Shown one piece after another: positions 39,093-47,240 of a stretch of 64,000 bases of DNA. Both the position numbers and the translations under genes were made by a program. Source of the stretch: Paenibacillus antri (lineage in GTDB: Bacteria > Bacillota > Bacilli > Paenibacillales > YIM-B00363); assembly GCF_005765165.1 (NCBI RefSeq), contig NZ_VCIW01000002.1, positions 62,001 to 126,000 on the forward strand, read 5' to 3'. A model generated the notes under the pieces. That model saw nothing but the letters and a program-made list of their open reading frames with translations, had not been told where the DNA came from and made no database searches. Position 1 is the first letter of the stretch. Each line of letters opens with the position of its first letter.

Positions 39093-39788
39093 ATGCTTCG
39101 GAAAATGTGCGACGAACCGCCAAGAACCGACGACGCCCAAATGCGGAACATTCTCGCGCTGACGAACGAGCTGGCGGTCAAATACGGCAAGCTCCGCGAC
39201 GGGGAACAGGCCGGACGGGCGCAGACGCTGGTCGCTTGGATGAAGAGCCTCGCTTCGTCGTTCGACGAGCTGGAGCAAAGCGTGCATTGCGCGATCCAGT
39301 TCGCCGGGCGGGTGCAACACGATTTCATGGAAGAGATGGGTCCGGAGGAGCGGGCGGATTTCCGCAGGCATCTATATTTCTATAAGAACGCGTTCATCCG
39401 CGTCTTCTCGGTGTTGGACAAGCTCGGCTCGTTCATGAACGACGTCTTCGGACTTCATGCGGAGCGGGTGAAGGAGCGGTATTCGTATTTTACGGTGCTT
39501 CGGTGCATGCGCGAAGCGCGCGCCGAGCCCGAGCTGCTTCGGCGGCTCGACGACACGCGGAACAAATACCGCGAGCCGGTCCAGGATCTTCGGTTGATGC
39601 GGAACCACGAGGTGCACGCGATCAACACGGAGCTGCTCGACGAAGACGGGCGGCTGCGGCTTCGTCCGCGCGACCCGCGGACGCCGATCGAGGATTTGCG
39701 CCGCAACGTGGCGATGCTCCAAGCGGGCTACGCAATGGCCGGCGAATCGCTGCACGCGGTGCTGCAGTACTGCAATAAGCGCGCATAA
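39093..39788 (+). CDS. Cthe_2314-like HEPN domain protein
   Basis: The 231-residue helical protein has the layout of the Cthe_2314-like HEPN family, with the late stretch LRLMRNHEVHAINTE matching the usual R/N-x-x-H region of HEPN domains. No partner nucleotidyltransferase lies beside it, so a toxin role is not indicated. It stands between ctaA and an SDR gene. Confidence 0.7.
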   Translation: MLRKMCDEPPRTDDAQMRNILALTNELAVKYGKLRDGEQAGRAQTLVAWMKSLASSFDELEQSVHCAIQFAGRVQHDFMEEMGPEERADFRRHLYFYKNAFIRVFSVLDKLGSFMNDVFGLHAERVKERYSYFTVLRCMREARAEPELLRRLDDTRNKYREPVQDLRLMRNHEVHAINTELLDEDGRLRLRPRDPRTPIEDLRRNVAMLQAGYAMAGESLHAVLQYCNKRA

Positions 39789-39831
39789 GCGAGCCGCGTT
39801 ACCACCTTATCTCCGCGGGAGGGGATCGTGA

Positions 39832-40632
39832 ATGGAATCGCGAACGGGGAAGCCGCTCGCAGGCAGGACGGCGCTCGTCACGGGGAGCGCCCGGGGACTT
39901 GGGCGCATGACGGCGCTAGAGCTCGCGGCGCTCGGCTGCAACGTCGCCGTCAACTATGTCCGAAGCGAGGCGGACGCGGCGGAGCTCGTCGAACGGCTTC
40001 GCGCGGCGGGCGTGCGCGCGGCCGCGATTCGCGCCGACGTGGCCGACCCGGCGGCGCCGAAGCGGCTCGTGGCCGACGTCGAGCGCGAGCTGGGCGCCGG
40101 CGTCGACATCCTCGTGAACAATGCCGGGCCGTTCATCCGGGAGCGCCGGCGCTTCGCGGAATACGCGGAGGATGAAGCCGAGGCGCTCATGCAGGGCAAT
40201 CTGCTCGGCCCGATGCGGCTCGATCGGCTCGTCATCCCTGGCATGCGGGAACGCCGGTGGGGACGCATCGTGCACTTCGGCTTCGGCCGGGCCGGCGAAG
40301 CGAGAGGATGGCCACACCGAGCGGCTTACGCCGCGGCGAAGGTCGGTCTCGTCTCTCTGACGAAGACGCTCGCCGTCGAGGAGGCGGCTTCCGGCATTAC
40401 GGTGAACATGGTATGTCCGGGAGACATTCGCGGCGAGCATAAGGAGATGGGCATCGAGGACGTCCGAGGGCTCGCCGATCCGGAATCGCCGGGGCAGCGT
40501 CCGGGGGCGGGAGAAGACGTCGCGCGCGTCGTGGCGTTCCTGTGCGATCCGGCGTCGGATTACGTAACCGGCAACGTGATCGAGGTGACCGGAGGCTTCG
40601 ATCCGATCCGCAACTACATCCCGCAAGGATAA
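39832..40632 (+). CDS. Short-chain dehydrogenase/reductase, FabG-like
   Basis: The 266-residue protein has the Rossmann motif TGSARGLGR near residue 17, NNAG near 97, and the YxxxK pair as AAYAAAK near 164-168. The C-terminus PASDYVTGNVIEVTGGFD fits the family. The segment where the catalytic serine normally stands reads GRIVHFGFGRAG, with no obvious serine, so activity may be altered. Substrate unknown. Confidence 0.87.
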   Translation: MESRTGKPLAGRTALVTGSARGLGRMTALELAALGCNVAVNYVRSEADAAELVERLRAAGVRAAAIRADVADPAAPKRLVADVERELGAGVDILVNNAGPFIRERRRFAEYAEDEAEALMQGNLLGPMRLDRLVIPGMRERRWGRIVHFGFGRAGEARGWPHRAAYAAAKVGLVSLTKTLAVEEAASGITVNMVCPGDIRGEHKEMGIEDVRGLADPESPGQRPGAGEDVARVVAFLCDPASDYVTGNVIEVTGGFDPIRNYIPQG

Positions 40633-40661
40633 GCGGCTTCGCCGTCCTTATCGTTAACGAA

Positions 40662-40698
40662 AAAAAACCTGACGCGCCGGGAGGGCCGTCAGGTTTTC
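40662..40698. terminator. Bidirectional terminator
   Basis: AACCTGACG and CGTCAGGTT arms are flanked by an A run and a T run between the convergent SDR and nfu genes. Confidence 0.9.
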
Positions 40699-40714
40699 TT
40701 GATATAAGATCGGG

Positions 40715-40960
40715 TTAAAATACTTGCATAACTTCCTTGACGCCTTCGATCTCTTCCGTAAGAGCGCGCTCGATGCCCGCCTTCAACGTGATCGTCGAGC
40801 TCGGGCAGCTGCCGCAAGCGCCCATCAAACGAAGCTTCACGATGCCGTCCTCGATTTCTACGAGTTCTACGTCACCGCCGTCGCGCTGCAGGAACGGACG
40901 CAATTTATCCAACACCTCGAGCACTTCGTCGTACATTTTTTCATCGGTGTTCGTCGTCAT
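40715..40960 (-). CDS. nfu: NifU-like Fe-S scaffold/carrier (Nfu, YutI)
   Basis: The 81-residue protein is the stand-alone NifU C-terminal domain. The cluster-binding CGSC lies in [15 protein letters not shown], and the N-terminal [19 protein letters not shown] is typical. It carries 4Fe-4S clusters to target enzymes. The start at 40960 is preferred because AAAAGGAGATGA lies upstream; the ATG at 40969 sits on that site. Confidence 0.95.
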   Translation of the reverse strand: MTTNTDEKMYDEVLEVLDKLRPFLQRDGGDVELVEIEDGIVKLRLMGACGSCPSSTITLKAGIERALTEEIEGVKEVMQVF

Positions 40961-41030
40961 TGAAATCATCTCCTTTTCCTCCTATATTATATTACAAAAC
41001 GCAAGAAAGTTAAACGGAGCGTGCCCTCAT

Positions 41031-41294
41031 ATGAATCGTTTGGTCGAATTTTGCACGAACAACATGCATCACGGGACGGATACGATCTTGCGCCGGCTCG
41101 AAGAAGAGCGGCCCGACGTCGAGACGATCGAATACGGCTGTCTCGGCAACTGCGGCATGTGTTACCTGGAGCCGTACGTTCTGGTCGACGGGGAGATCGT
41201 CGCGGCCGAAACCGCCGAAGCGCTCTACGAGAAAATCGTCCAAAAATTAAACGAAGCGGCGATCGACCCGTTCGCCGACCTTCCGCTCGATTAA
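41031..41294 (+). CDS. yuzB: YuzB family (DUF1450) protein
   Basis: The 87-residue protein has the DUF1450 cysteine pattern (EFCTNNMHHGT, then EYGCLGNCGMCYLEPYVLV), resembling thioredoxin-like ferredoxins. Function unknown. The neighbours nfu, yutJ and yutM are the same as in Bacillus, which supports the call. It is tail to tail with yutJ. Confidence 0.9.
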   Translation: MNRLVEFCTNNMHHGTDTILRRLEEERPDVETIEYGCLGNCGMCYLEPYVLVDGEIVAAETAEALYEKIVQKLNEAAIDPFADLPLD

Positions 41295-41295
41295 T

Positions 41296-42360
41296 TTACC
41301 CGATATGCACCTTGGACATCCAGAGCACGCCGCTCTTCAGGAGGCGCGGCACGCGGCCCATCAACGTCGTGCGGCCCATGACGCCGAAGCCGGCCTTCTT
41401 GCCGAGCGAGCCGAGAACGCCCTTCAGCTTGATCTGCTTCAGCCGTACGTTTCCTTCCCCGCGCAGGCGGGCATGGATAATCTCGGCTACCTGCTTGCCT
41501 TGCGCTTCCGCGGCTTGTCCGCTCGGCGCGAACGGCAGGCTCGCGCAATCGCCGACGACGAACACGCTGTCGTCTTCGGGCAAATAATAATGCTCGGTCA
41601 GCAGCATACGCCCGATGTTATCCTTGGCGCCCGGCAGCCGCTGCACGATCGGACTCGGCTGGATGCCGGCGGTCCATACGGTAACGTCCGTCTCGATGAC
41701 GGCGTCCCGGTCGTAGAGGACGCCTTGCTCGAGGCGAGAGATGGCTACATGGCCCCGCATCTCCACGTCGTGCTCGAGGAACCAGGAACGGACGTAGTCC
41801 TGCGCCTTGCCGGGGAACGCCGACAGCACGCTCGGTCCGCGGTCGAGGATGCGGATGTTCAGATCCGGGCGGCTTTCCCGCAGCTCGGCCGCGACTTCGA
41901 CGCCGCTGAGGCCCCCGCCGACGATCGACACTTGGCCGTACGGCTTCACGTCATTGATCTGTTGATACGTTCTCCGGCTCGACGAGAACGTCTGAATGCT
42001 GCACGAGAACTGCTCCGCGCCGGGGATGCCGTGATACTTATCGACGCAGCCGAGGGCGATGACCAAGAGATCGTATTCGATCGGGTCGTCGTTCTCCATC
42101 AATACGCGTTTCGCTTCGAGATCGACGGCGAGCACTTCGCCGTACTTCATCAAGAGGCGGGGATCGACGGGGAAGGCGACGCGAAGCGCGAGATCCGAGA
42201 CGGTTCCCGCCGCGAGGGCGTAATATTCCGTCTTCAACCCTTGGAAGGGCATGCGGTCGATCAACGTCAGGCGGCAATCGTCCGGGAGACGGTCCTGCAG
42301 CAATTCGGAGGCGACGGTGAATCCGCCGTAGCCTCCGCCGAGAATAACGATATTTCGCAT
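41296..42360 (-). CDS. yutJ: NAD(P)/FAD-dependent oxidoreductase, type II NADH dehydrogenase-like (YutJ)
   Basis: The 354-residue flavoprotein has an N-terminal FAD motif GGGYGGFTVA, an internal NAD motif VGGGLSGVEVAAELRE, and a C-terminal GDCASLP segment. It belongs to the NDH-2 family that feeds electrons to menaquinone at the membrane. Its neighbours in the Fe-S cluster and the menaquinone gene mqnE fit a respiratory role. Confidence 0.9.
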   Translation of the reverse strand: MRNIVILGGGYGGFTVASELLQDRLPDDCRLTLIDRMPFQGLKTEYYALAAGTVSDLALRVAFPVDPRLLMKYGEVLAVDLEAKRVLMENDDPIEYDLLVIALGCVDKYHGIPGAEQFSCSIQTFSSSRRTYQQINDVKPYGQVSIVGGGLSGVEVAAELRESRPDLNIRILDRGPSVLSAFPGKAQDYVRSWFLEHDVEMRGHVAISRLEQGVLYDRDAVIETDVTVWTAGIQPSPIVQRLPGAKDNIGRMLLTEHYYLPEDDSVFVVGDCASLPFAPSGQAAEAQGKQVAEIIHARLRGEGNVRLKQIKLKGVLGSLGKKAGFGVMGRTTLMGRVPRLLKSGVLWMSKVHIG

Positions 42361-42426
42361 GAATGGGTTCCTTTCTTGACCGTAACGCGGACACTTGAAT
42401 ATCTATAGTTTTCGACGATACCCGGA

Positions 42427-43527
42427 TTAATACACTTTGATTTCGTTGTAAAACGTATCCCGTTCCACGGCCGTACGGCCGGCGCCTTGGATGAGCCAGA
42501 CGAGCTCTTCGCGGGTAAGGCCTTCGGCGGACGTCGCGCCCGCGGCGTGGCTGATGCGTTCCTTCACGAGCGTGCCGTGCACGTCGGAAGCGCCGAACGT
42601 GAGCGCCATCTGGGTCAGCTGCGTACCGATGTTAATGAAATACGCCTTGATATGCGGGAAGTTGTCGAGCATGAGACGCGAAATCGCGATCATGCGCATA
42701 TCCTCGAACGCGGACGTGCGACGCTTGATACCGGCGCTGCGCGACTTCGGCTGCACCGCAAGCGGGATGAACACCATAAAGCCGTTCGTCTCGTCCTGCA
42801 GCTCGCGCAGATACGCCATATGCTGCATCCGCTCTTCGATCGTCTCGATCGAGCCGTACAGCATCGTGGCGTGCGTCTTCATGCCGATCTTGTGCGCGGA
42901 GCGGTGCACCTCGAGCCACTGGTCGGTCGTCGCCTTGTCGACGGACATCTTCTTGCGATAGCGCTCGGATAAAATTTCCGCGCCGCCGCCCGTCAGCGTG
43001 CCGAGGCCCGCTTCCTTCAGCGTCAGGAGCACGTCCGTGAAGCTCATGCCGCTCAGTCTCGAGAAGAACTCGATCTCCGCCCCGGTGTACGCCTTCACCG
43101 TCACGTCCGGGAAGCGGGCTTTGAGCGCGCGCACGGAATCGACGTAATACTGGAACGGTACCGTGTTGTTATGGCCGCCGGTAATGTGGAACTCGCGAAC
43201 GCCCGGGTGGTAGTGCTGTTCCGCGAAGGCGATCACTTCCTCCGGCGAGAGCGTGAAGGCCCCGTCCTCGCCGGGGTCGCGGCGATAGTTGCAGAACGCG
43301 CAATGCGCTTCGCACACGTTGGTGAAGTAGAGAGTCATGTTTTCGATGAAATACACCTTGTTGCCGTTCTTGCGCTGGTTGACCTGATTCGCCAGTTGAC
43401 CTAAGGTCAATATGTCGTTCGTTTCATATAAGTAGAGGCCGTCCTCGATGGACAGCCGTACGCCGTTCTGCACTTTCTCCGCGATCGCGGCCATGCGCTT
43501 GTCCATACCCGCAACGAGCGTGCTCAT
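42427..43527 (-). CDS. mqnE: Aminofutalosine synthase MqnE
   Basis: The 366-residue radical SAM enzyme of the futalosine menaquinone pathway has the cluster motif CEAHCAFC near residue 73. The stretches HITGGHNNTVPF, LTGGGAEILSER and HATMLYGSIET, and FIPLA rather than FIPW, favour MqnE over its paralog MqnC. Strong AAGGAGGAA before the ATG. It is divergent from yutM. Confidence 0.92.
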   Translation of the reverse strand: MSTLVAGMDKRMAAIAEKVQNGVRLSIEDGLYLYETNDILTLGQLANQVNQRKNGNKVYFIENMTLYFTNVCEAHCAFCNYRRDPGEDGAFTLSPEEVIAFAEQHYHPGVREFHITGGHNNTVPFQYYVDSVRALKARFPDVTVKAYTGAEIEFFSRLSGMSFTDVLLTLKEAGLGTLTGGGAEILSERYRKKMSVDKATTDQWLEVHRSAHKIGMKTHATMLYGSIETIEERMQHMAYLRELQDETNGFMVFIPLAVQPKSRSAGIKRRTSAFEDMRMIAISRLMLDNFPHIKAYFINIGTQLTQMALTFGASDVHGTLVKERISHAAGATSAEGLTREELVWLIQGAGRTAVERDTFYNEIKVY

Positions 43528-43628
43528 GGGTTGATTCCTCCTTATGTCCGCACTCTAGCAAAGCTCAATCTATTATAAACCTGTTGATACGACCCGGCAA
43601 TATCGAGAAGCGGGAAACGGGATTAATA

Positions 43629-43644
43629 TGTGACATTTTTCACA
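43629..43644. promoter_or_regulatory. CRP/FNR-family operator
   Basis: TGTGA-N6-TCACA is a perfect CRP/FNR-type palindrome. Its centre lies about 58 bases before the predicted start of yutM transcription, a class I activator position, and about 110 bases before mqnE on the other strand. Confidence 0.55.
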
Positions 43645-43658
43645 AATTTGTACTTCCC

Positions 43659-43687
43659 TTGAGCGCTCGGGTTCGGAGTTGTATACT
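43659..43687 (+). promoter_or_regulatory. Sigma A-type promoter of yutM
   Basis: TTGAGC and TATACT are separated by 17 bases, ending 22 bases before the start codon. Confidence 0.75.
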
Positions 43688-43709
43688 ATAAGGAAGGAGG
43701 TGCTTTCCA

Positions 43710-44063
43710 ATGATCGACATTTCCGAATTGGCTTCGGAGAAGATCAAGCAATTGATGGCTGCGGACGGAATGACGGACGCGTATTTGCGCTTAGGCGTGA
43801 AGACGGGCGGCTGCAGCGGATTCACATACGGCATGGGCATCGACGAAGAGGTGACCGAAGCCGACGACACGCTCGAGCTGAACGGCTTGAAGGTCGTCAT
43901 GGAGAAGGACAGCGTCAAGTATTTGCGCGGCCTGCAGATCGACTACAAGGAGTCGGCGATGGGCGGCGGGTTCACGATTAATAATCCGAACGCGATCGCG
44001 ACGTGCGGCTGCGGCTCGAGCTTCCGGACGAAGGAAGAGGCGGGCGTGCCTGGCGAGTGCTAA
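43710..44063 (+). CDS. yutM: A-type Fe-S cluster carrier (HesB/IscA/ErpA family, YutM)
   Basis: The 117-residue protein delivers Fe-S clusters to apoproteins. The three ligand cysteines are in GGCSGF and TCGCGSSF. The start is behind AAGGAGGTG. The last 31 codons lie inside a 114-bp repeat that is the left attachment site of the mobile element, so this end of the gene may be the incoming copy; the protein is intact. It belongs to the nfu-yuzB-yutJ-yutM group. Confidence 0.95.
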   Translation: MIDISELASEKIKQLMAADGMTDAYLRLGVKTGGCSGFTYGMGIDEEVTEADDTLELNGLKVVMEKDSVKYLRGLQIDYKESAMGGGFTINNPNAIATCGCGSSFRTKEEAGVPGEC

Positions 44064-44084
44064 TCGGAAAACCTTCGGCGTAGT
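43971..44084 (+). repeat. attL: left copy of the 114-bp attachment repeat
   Basis: This copy contains codons 88-117 and the stop of yutM plus 21 bases beyond. It is identical over all 114 bases to 62360-62473, with unrelated flanks on both sides. The crossover point within it cannot be located. Confidence 0.97.
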
Positions 44085-44254
44085 ATCAACGTTTTTTATC
44101 GGTAACATGCACGATGACCTATCCGTAAACCATCCGCCAGCCGACCGATGAATTATATCGGATGATTGCGGATTGTGTCGAAAAACTTGCGGATTAACAA
44201 TCGTGGTTATGCGCAATAACAATCCCGAAATAGGCGTTGAGGGATTGCGGATCA
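44085..44254. promoter_or_regulatory. Left integrase arm region
   Basis: Between the repeat and the integrase leader lie several copies of a TAACAATCC/ATTGCGGAT-type motif (near 44165, 44191, 44214 and 44243) and an AGTATCAACGT box at 44082-44092. Similar motifs recur at the right end. They look like arm-type integrase or excisionase binding sites. Confidence 0.55.
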
Positions 44255-44308
44255 CGGCCTTCGTGACGGTGGTTGCACGCAACTATACCGTTATGGAGGT
44301 CGTTTTTT
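44255..44308 (+). terminator. Terminator hairpin that contains the integrase ribosome binding site
   Basis: The arms 44255-44270 and 44287-44302 pair over 16 bases with G-U pairs and are followed by TTTTTT, after which the integrase ATG begins at once. The 3' arm holds GGAGGT, the only good ribosome binding site for the integrase. It would stop yutM transcription and hide the site. Confidence 0.75.
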
Positions 44309-45340
44309 ATGGCGTTGAAAAAGCGTGAACGTCGCGTGAGTGGACGGTCGAACCACGTTGAATATCCGAAGTTAACGTTTGGGCAAGCGGTTGATTTCGT
44401 GGTAAGCGCGAAGAGGGCGGAGGGATTGCGGGATCGCTCCCTCGTCGATTACGTGAAGCATTACGGATACTTCACGAAATGGCTGTCGGAGGTACATCCG
44501 GAGATCCGGCATGTGGACGAAATTACCACGGGGATTATTCGGGATCACATCGCATACATGCGCCATGATGCGGTAAGGTACGACGGACATAAGTATATCA
44601 ACGCGGAGAATCAACGAGTCGGATTATCGGATACGACTGTGAATATTCGGCTCCGTACTTTAAAGGCGATATTTAACCAATTGGTACGCGACGAAATGAT
44701 CGAGTCGAATCCGTTTGATAACGTTAAGTTAATCCGCCAGGACGTCGATTTAACAAACGCCTTAACGGACGATGAGGTAAAGGCGATATTGGCGCAACCG
44801 AATCAACGGGACTTCGTTGGATTCCGGGATTTCGTGGCGATTAACCTCATGTTAGACTCCGGTATGCGTGTATCGGAAATGTTAAGTTTACGGGCGGCCG
44901 ACATCGATTTTCAGACGAGATTTATTACGCTGCCTGGCGAACGGAATAAGAATCGCAAGCCACGGATGATACCGATCTCGACGTATTCCTCGAAACTGTT
45001 GTTGCAACTCATCGGCGAGAACAAGGAGCATTTCAGTACCGATCGGCTATTCCTCTCGTCATATGGCGAACCTGTCTCAGCGAATCATTTCAATAAGCGG
45101 TTGAAATACTACGGGGAGAAGGCTGGCGTCTCCGGGAAGAAGATGACCGCGCACGTATACCGTCACACATGGGCGAAGGGTATGGTCCTTAATGGCGCCG
45201 ATCCGTTTACAATCCAGAAGATGGGCGGATGGTCTGATATCCGAACTATGCGCCGCTACATTCAGATGGATACGGCCGAAATGCGCGCGAGCCACGATAG
45301 TTATTCGCCGATAAATAAATTTGCGAAGAAAAGAATCTAA
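44309..45340 (+). CDS. int: Tyrosine site-specific recombinase (integrase)
   Basis: The 343-residue protein has a SAM-like core-binding domain at about 15-130 and a catalytic domain with Arg in SGMRVSEML, Lys in the GERNKNRKPR beta turn, HVYRH (H-x-x-R), and the tyrosine in RRYIQMD. It catalyses integration at the yutM 3' end and, with an excisionase, excision. The start is ATG 44309, 8 bases after GGAGGT; an in-frame ATG 36 bases upstream has no ribosome binding site and lies in the hairpin. Confidence 0.95.
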   Translation: MALKKRERRVSGRSNHVEYPKLTFGQAVDFVVSAKRAEGLRDRSLVDYVKHYGYFTKWLSEVHPEIRHVDEITTGIIRDHIAYMRHDAVRYDGHKYINAENQRVGLSDTTVNIRLRTLKAIFNQLVRDEMIESNPFDNVKLIRQDVDLTNALTDDEVKAILAQPNQRDFVGFRDFVAINLMLDSGMRVSEMLSLRAADIDFQTRFITLPGERNKNRKPRMIPISTYSSKLLLQLIGENKEHFSTDRLFLSSYGEPVSANHFNKRLKYYGEKAGVSGKKMTAHVYRHTWAKGMVLNGADPFTIQKMGGWSDIRTMRRYIQMDTAEMRASHDSYSPINKFAKKRI

Positions 45341-45341
45341 C

Positions 45342-45560
45342 TTACCAAAAATCAGAGGCGCTTACGTGGGGATCAATCTCGCGGAGCGCTTTTATTATTT
45401 TTGAACGTGTAACAGATCGCGGGTTCTCAACGGTCCCATCACATAAGTCCGAAATTGAGTTTCTACTAATGCCTGTCCTCTTAACGAGCCACTCTTGAGA
45501 GATCCCCTTACGATCTAAGAACTTTCCTAAGTTTGATCTTTCCTTCATCCACGGGAACAA
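45342..45560 (-). CDS. XRE-family helix-turn-helix regulator
   Basis: A 72-residue DNA-binding protein with an HTH in GISQEWLVKRTGISRNSISDL. Start TTG at 45560 with AGGAGGGG upstream. It is convergent with the integrase, one base apart. It lies divergent from the FtsK/replication module and may repress it. Confidence 0.8.
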   Translation of the reverse strand: MFPWMKERSNLGKFLDRKGISQEWLVKRTGISRNSISDLCDGTVENPRSVTRSKIIKALREIDPHVSASDFW

Positions 45561-45917
45561 CTGAATCCCCTCCTATATCTTTCAGTCTGGACAAACTATC
45601 AAAAATTAATTCGTAGTTTGTTAACGAAACTTGTAATTTTGGACAATCCGTCCCCCATATCGTTTATCAAGACCGGCGGAACCGACCGCGGAAACTACCG
45701 TCGGAACTCGGTCGAAGGGTCTCCGAATAGTACCGCAGCCTATTACCGGATATCGCGACGTATGTATCCGGTGCCGCGGAATGTACCAAACGCAGTCACA
45801 GCGCGGAATAAGGCGCGTACGATTCGGTTCCGCCGCGGACCAACTATCCTATCGGATATCCATCGGAGCCGGTGGCGCGGCATTGGTTCGGATTTGATGG
45901 CGAGGAGGTGGGGCGGA
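45561..45917. other. Control region between the XRE gene and the FtsK-like gene
   Basis: No gene with a credible start is seen here, although the FtsK frame stays open through it. ACAAACTA (45591-45598) and TAGTTTGT (45614-45621) form an inverted repeat in AT-rich sequence, a likely operator of the divergent XRE regulator. A longer stretch with ACCGA/TCGGT and GACCGCGG inverted pieces at 45670-45715 could be an origin or oriT but is not distinctive. Confidence 0.4.
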
Positions 45918-47240
45918 TTGATACTCGAAATTTTCGGATTTACAGCGGCCGGCGGTCTGTTAACGTGGACGTATTTGGATCGCGCAGGCGTGTCGGATTC
46001 GGCGAAGATTCAGCGAATCGCGAACAATTGCGGAATCAACGTAAAGGAAGACGGAAAGGTTCGGACGATTCAATTGCTGAAGAAGCGGCGGATCTCCGGC
46101 GGAATGGAATATGTCTACCGGCTCCCGCTCGGATTATCGTTCGACGACGTCCGGGCGAAGCAAGCGCATCTCGAGGACGGGTTGAATCATAAGCGCGGCA
46201 TTCTCGATCTCACCGTCGATGATTTGAAGACGATCCGGATCGGTGGCGATCTCATACCGCAGATAAAGACGTTGCTCGCCGGTAAGAAGCACCGGAAAGA
46301 GATCGTGATGGATTACGACGGTACGCTTCGGATACGAGTCTACGCGGCGCCTATGCCGTCTCTCGTCGCGTTTGACGACAGGACGATAGATGCGTGCGGG
46401 AAGGCCGGAGGATGGCTTATATGCGTCGGAGAGACGCGAGAGGGAACCGTGTTTCATGACTTCGATCAAATTCCGCACATGGTCGTCGCAGGCACGACGC
46501 GTTACGGTAAATCCGTCTTCCTGAAGAACGTCATAACGACGCTCGTCACAACGAAGGCGAAGGATGCCCGGTTCACGTTGCTCGATTTGAAGGGCGGGCT
46601 CGCCTTTAGCCGTTTCCGGGATCTCCGCCAGGTCGAGACGGTTGCGAAGGATGTCGATGAGAGCCTCGCTGCACTCACGAAGGTACACGAAGAGATAAAG
46701 CGGCGTCAGCGGGAATTCCTCGCCAAAGGGTACGAAGATATCACGGAGGCGAATTTGAAGCAACGCCATTTCATCGTAATCGACGAAGGGGCGGAGCTGG
46801 CGAGTGCCGGTGAAACGAATACGGAGTTGAAGCGGAAGAAAGCGCAATGCGAGCATATCGTCGCGGAGATCGCGCGGATCGGCGGCGGACTTGGGTACCG
46901 GTTGATCTATTGCACGCAATATCCGACGGCCGACACGTTACCGCGGCAAGCGAAGCAGAATTCGAATGCGCGCGTATGCTTCCGATTGGAGACCGACGTC
47001 GCCAGCCGCGTTGTACTCGACGAAACCGGGGCGGAGTCGCTTCCGCTCATCAAGGGCCGCGCGATCTACCGGACGGACCGGAAGCTCATCGTCCAGACGC
47101 CGTATATCGAGAATGCGTTCATCGACCGGACGATACGGCCGCACATCGTAATCAAAGCGAGAGAGGAGACGGCGCCGAATGTTGGAGAGCCAACGAAGGA
47201 AAATCGCGAGGCACGACGCTATACTCTCGACATTAGCTAA
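45918..47240 (+). CDS. FtsK/SpoIIIE-like DNA translocase
   Basis: A 440-residue P-loop ATPase with a short N-terminal membrane segment, Walker A as GTTRYGKS near residue 195 and Walker B as HFIVIDEG near 285. It resembles the FtsK/TcpA-type proteins of conjugative elements and the FtsK-like proteins of Bacillus phages and plasmids. The start is TTG 45918 because GAGGAGGTGG lies 7 bases upstream. It overlaps the next gene by 62 bases. Role: DNA movement during transfer, replication or packaging. Confidence 0.85.
   Translation: MILEIFGFTAAGGLLTWTYLDRAGVSDSAKIQRIANNCGINVKEDGKVRTIQLLKKRRISGGMEYVYRLPLGLSFDDVRAKQAHLEDGLNHKRGILDLTVDDLKTIRIGGDLIPQIKTLLAGKKHRKEIVMDYDGTLRIRVYAAPMPSLVAFDDRTIDACGKAGGWLICVGETREGTVFHDFDQIPHMVVAGTTRYGKSVFLKNVITTLVTTKAKDARFTLLDLKGGLAFSRFRDLRQVETVAKDVDESLAALTKVHEEIKRRQREFLAKGYEDITEANLKQRHFIVIDEGAELASAGETNTELKRKKAQCEHIVAEIARIGGGLGYRLIYCTQYPTADTLPRQAKQNSNARVCFRLETDVASRVVLDETGAESLPLIKGRAIYRTDRKLIVQTPYIENAFIDRTIRPHIVIKAREETAPNVGEPTKENREARRYTLDIS

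Noticed and set aside
44273-44308. Earlier in-frame ATG for the integrase
   Set aside because: It lies in the hairpin loop without a ribosome binding site; ATG 44309 has GGAGGT 8 bases upstream.
45618-45917. N-terminal extension of the FtsK-like protein
   Set aside because: The added 100 residues are low in hydrophobic pattern and Arg-rich, and the strong ribosome binding site lies before the TTG at 45918.
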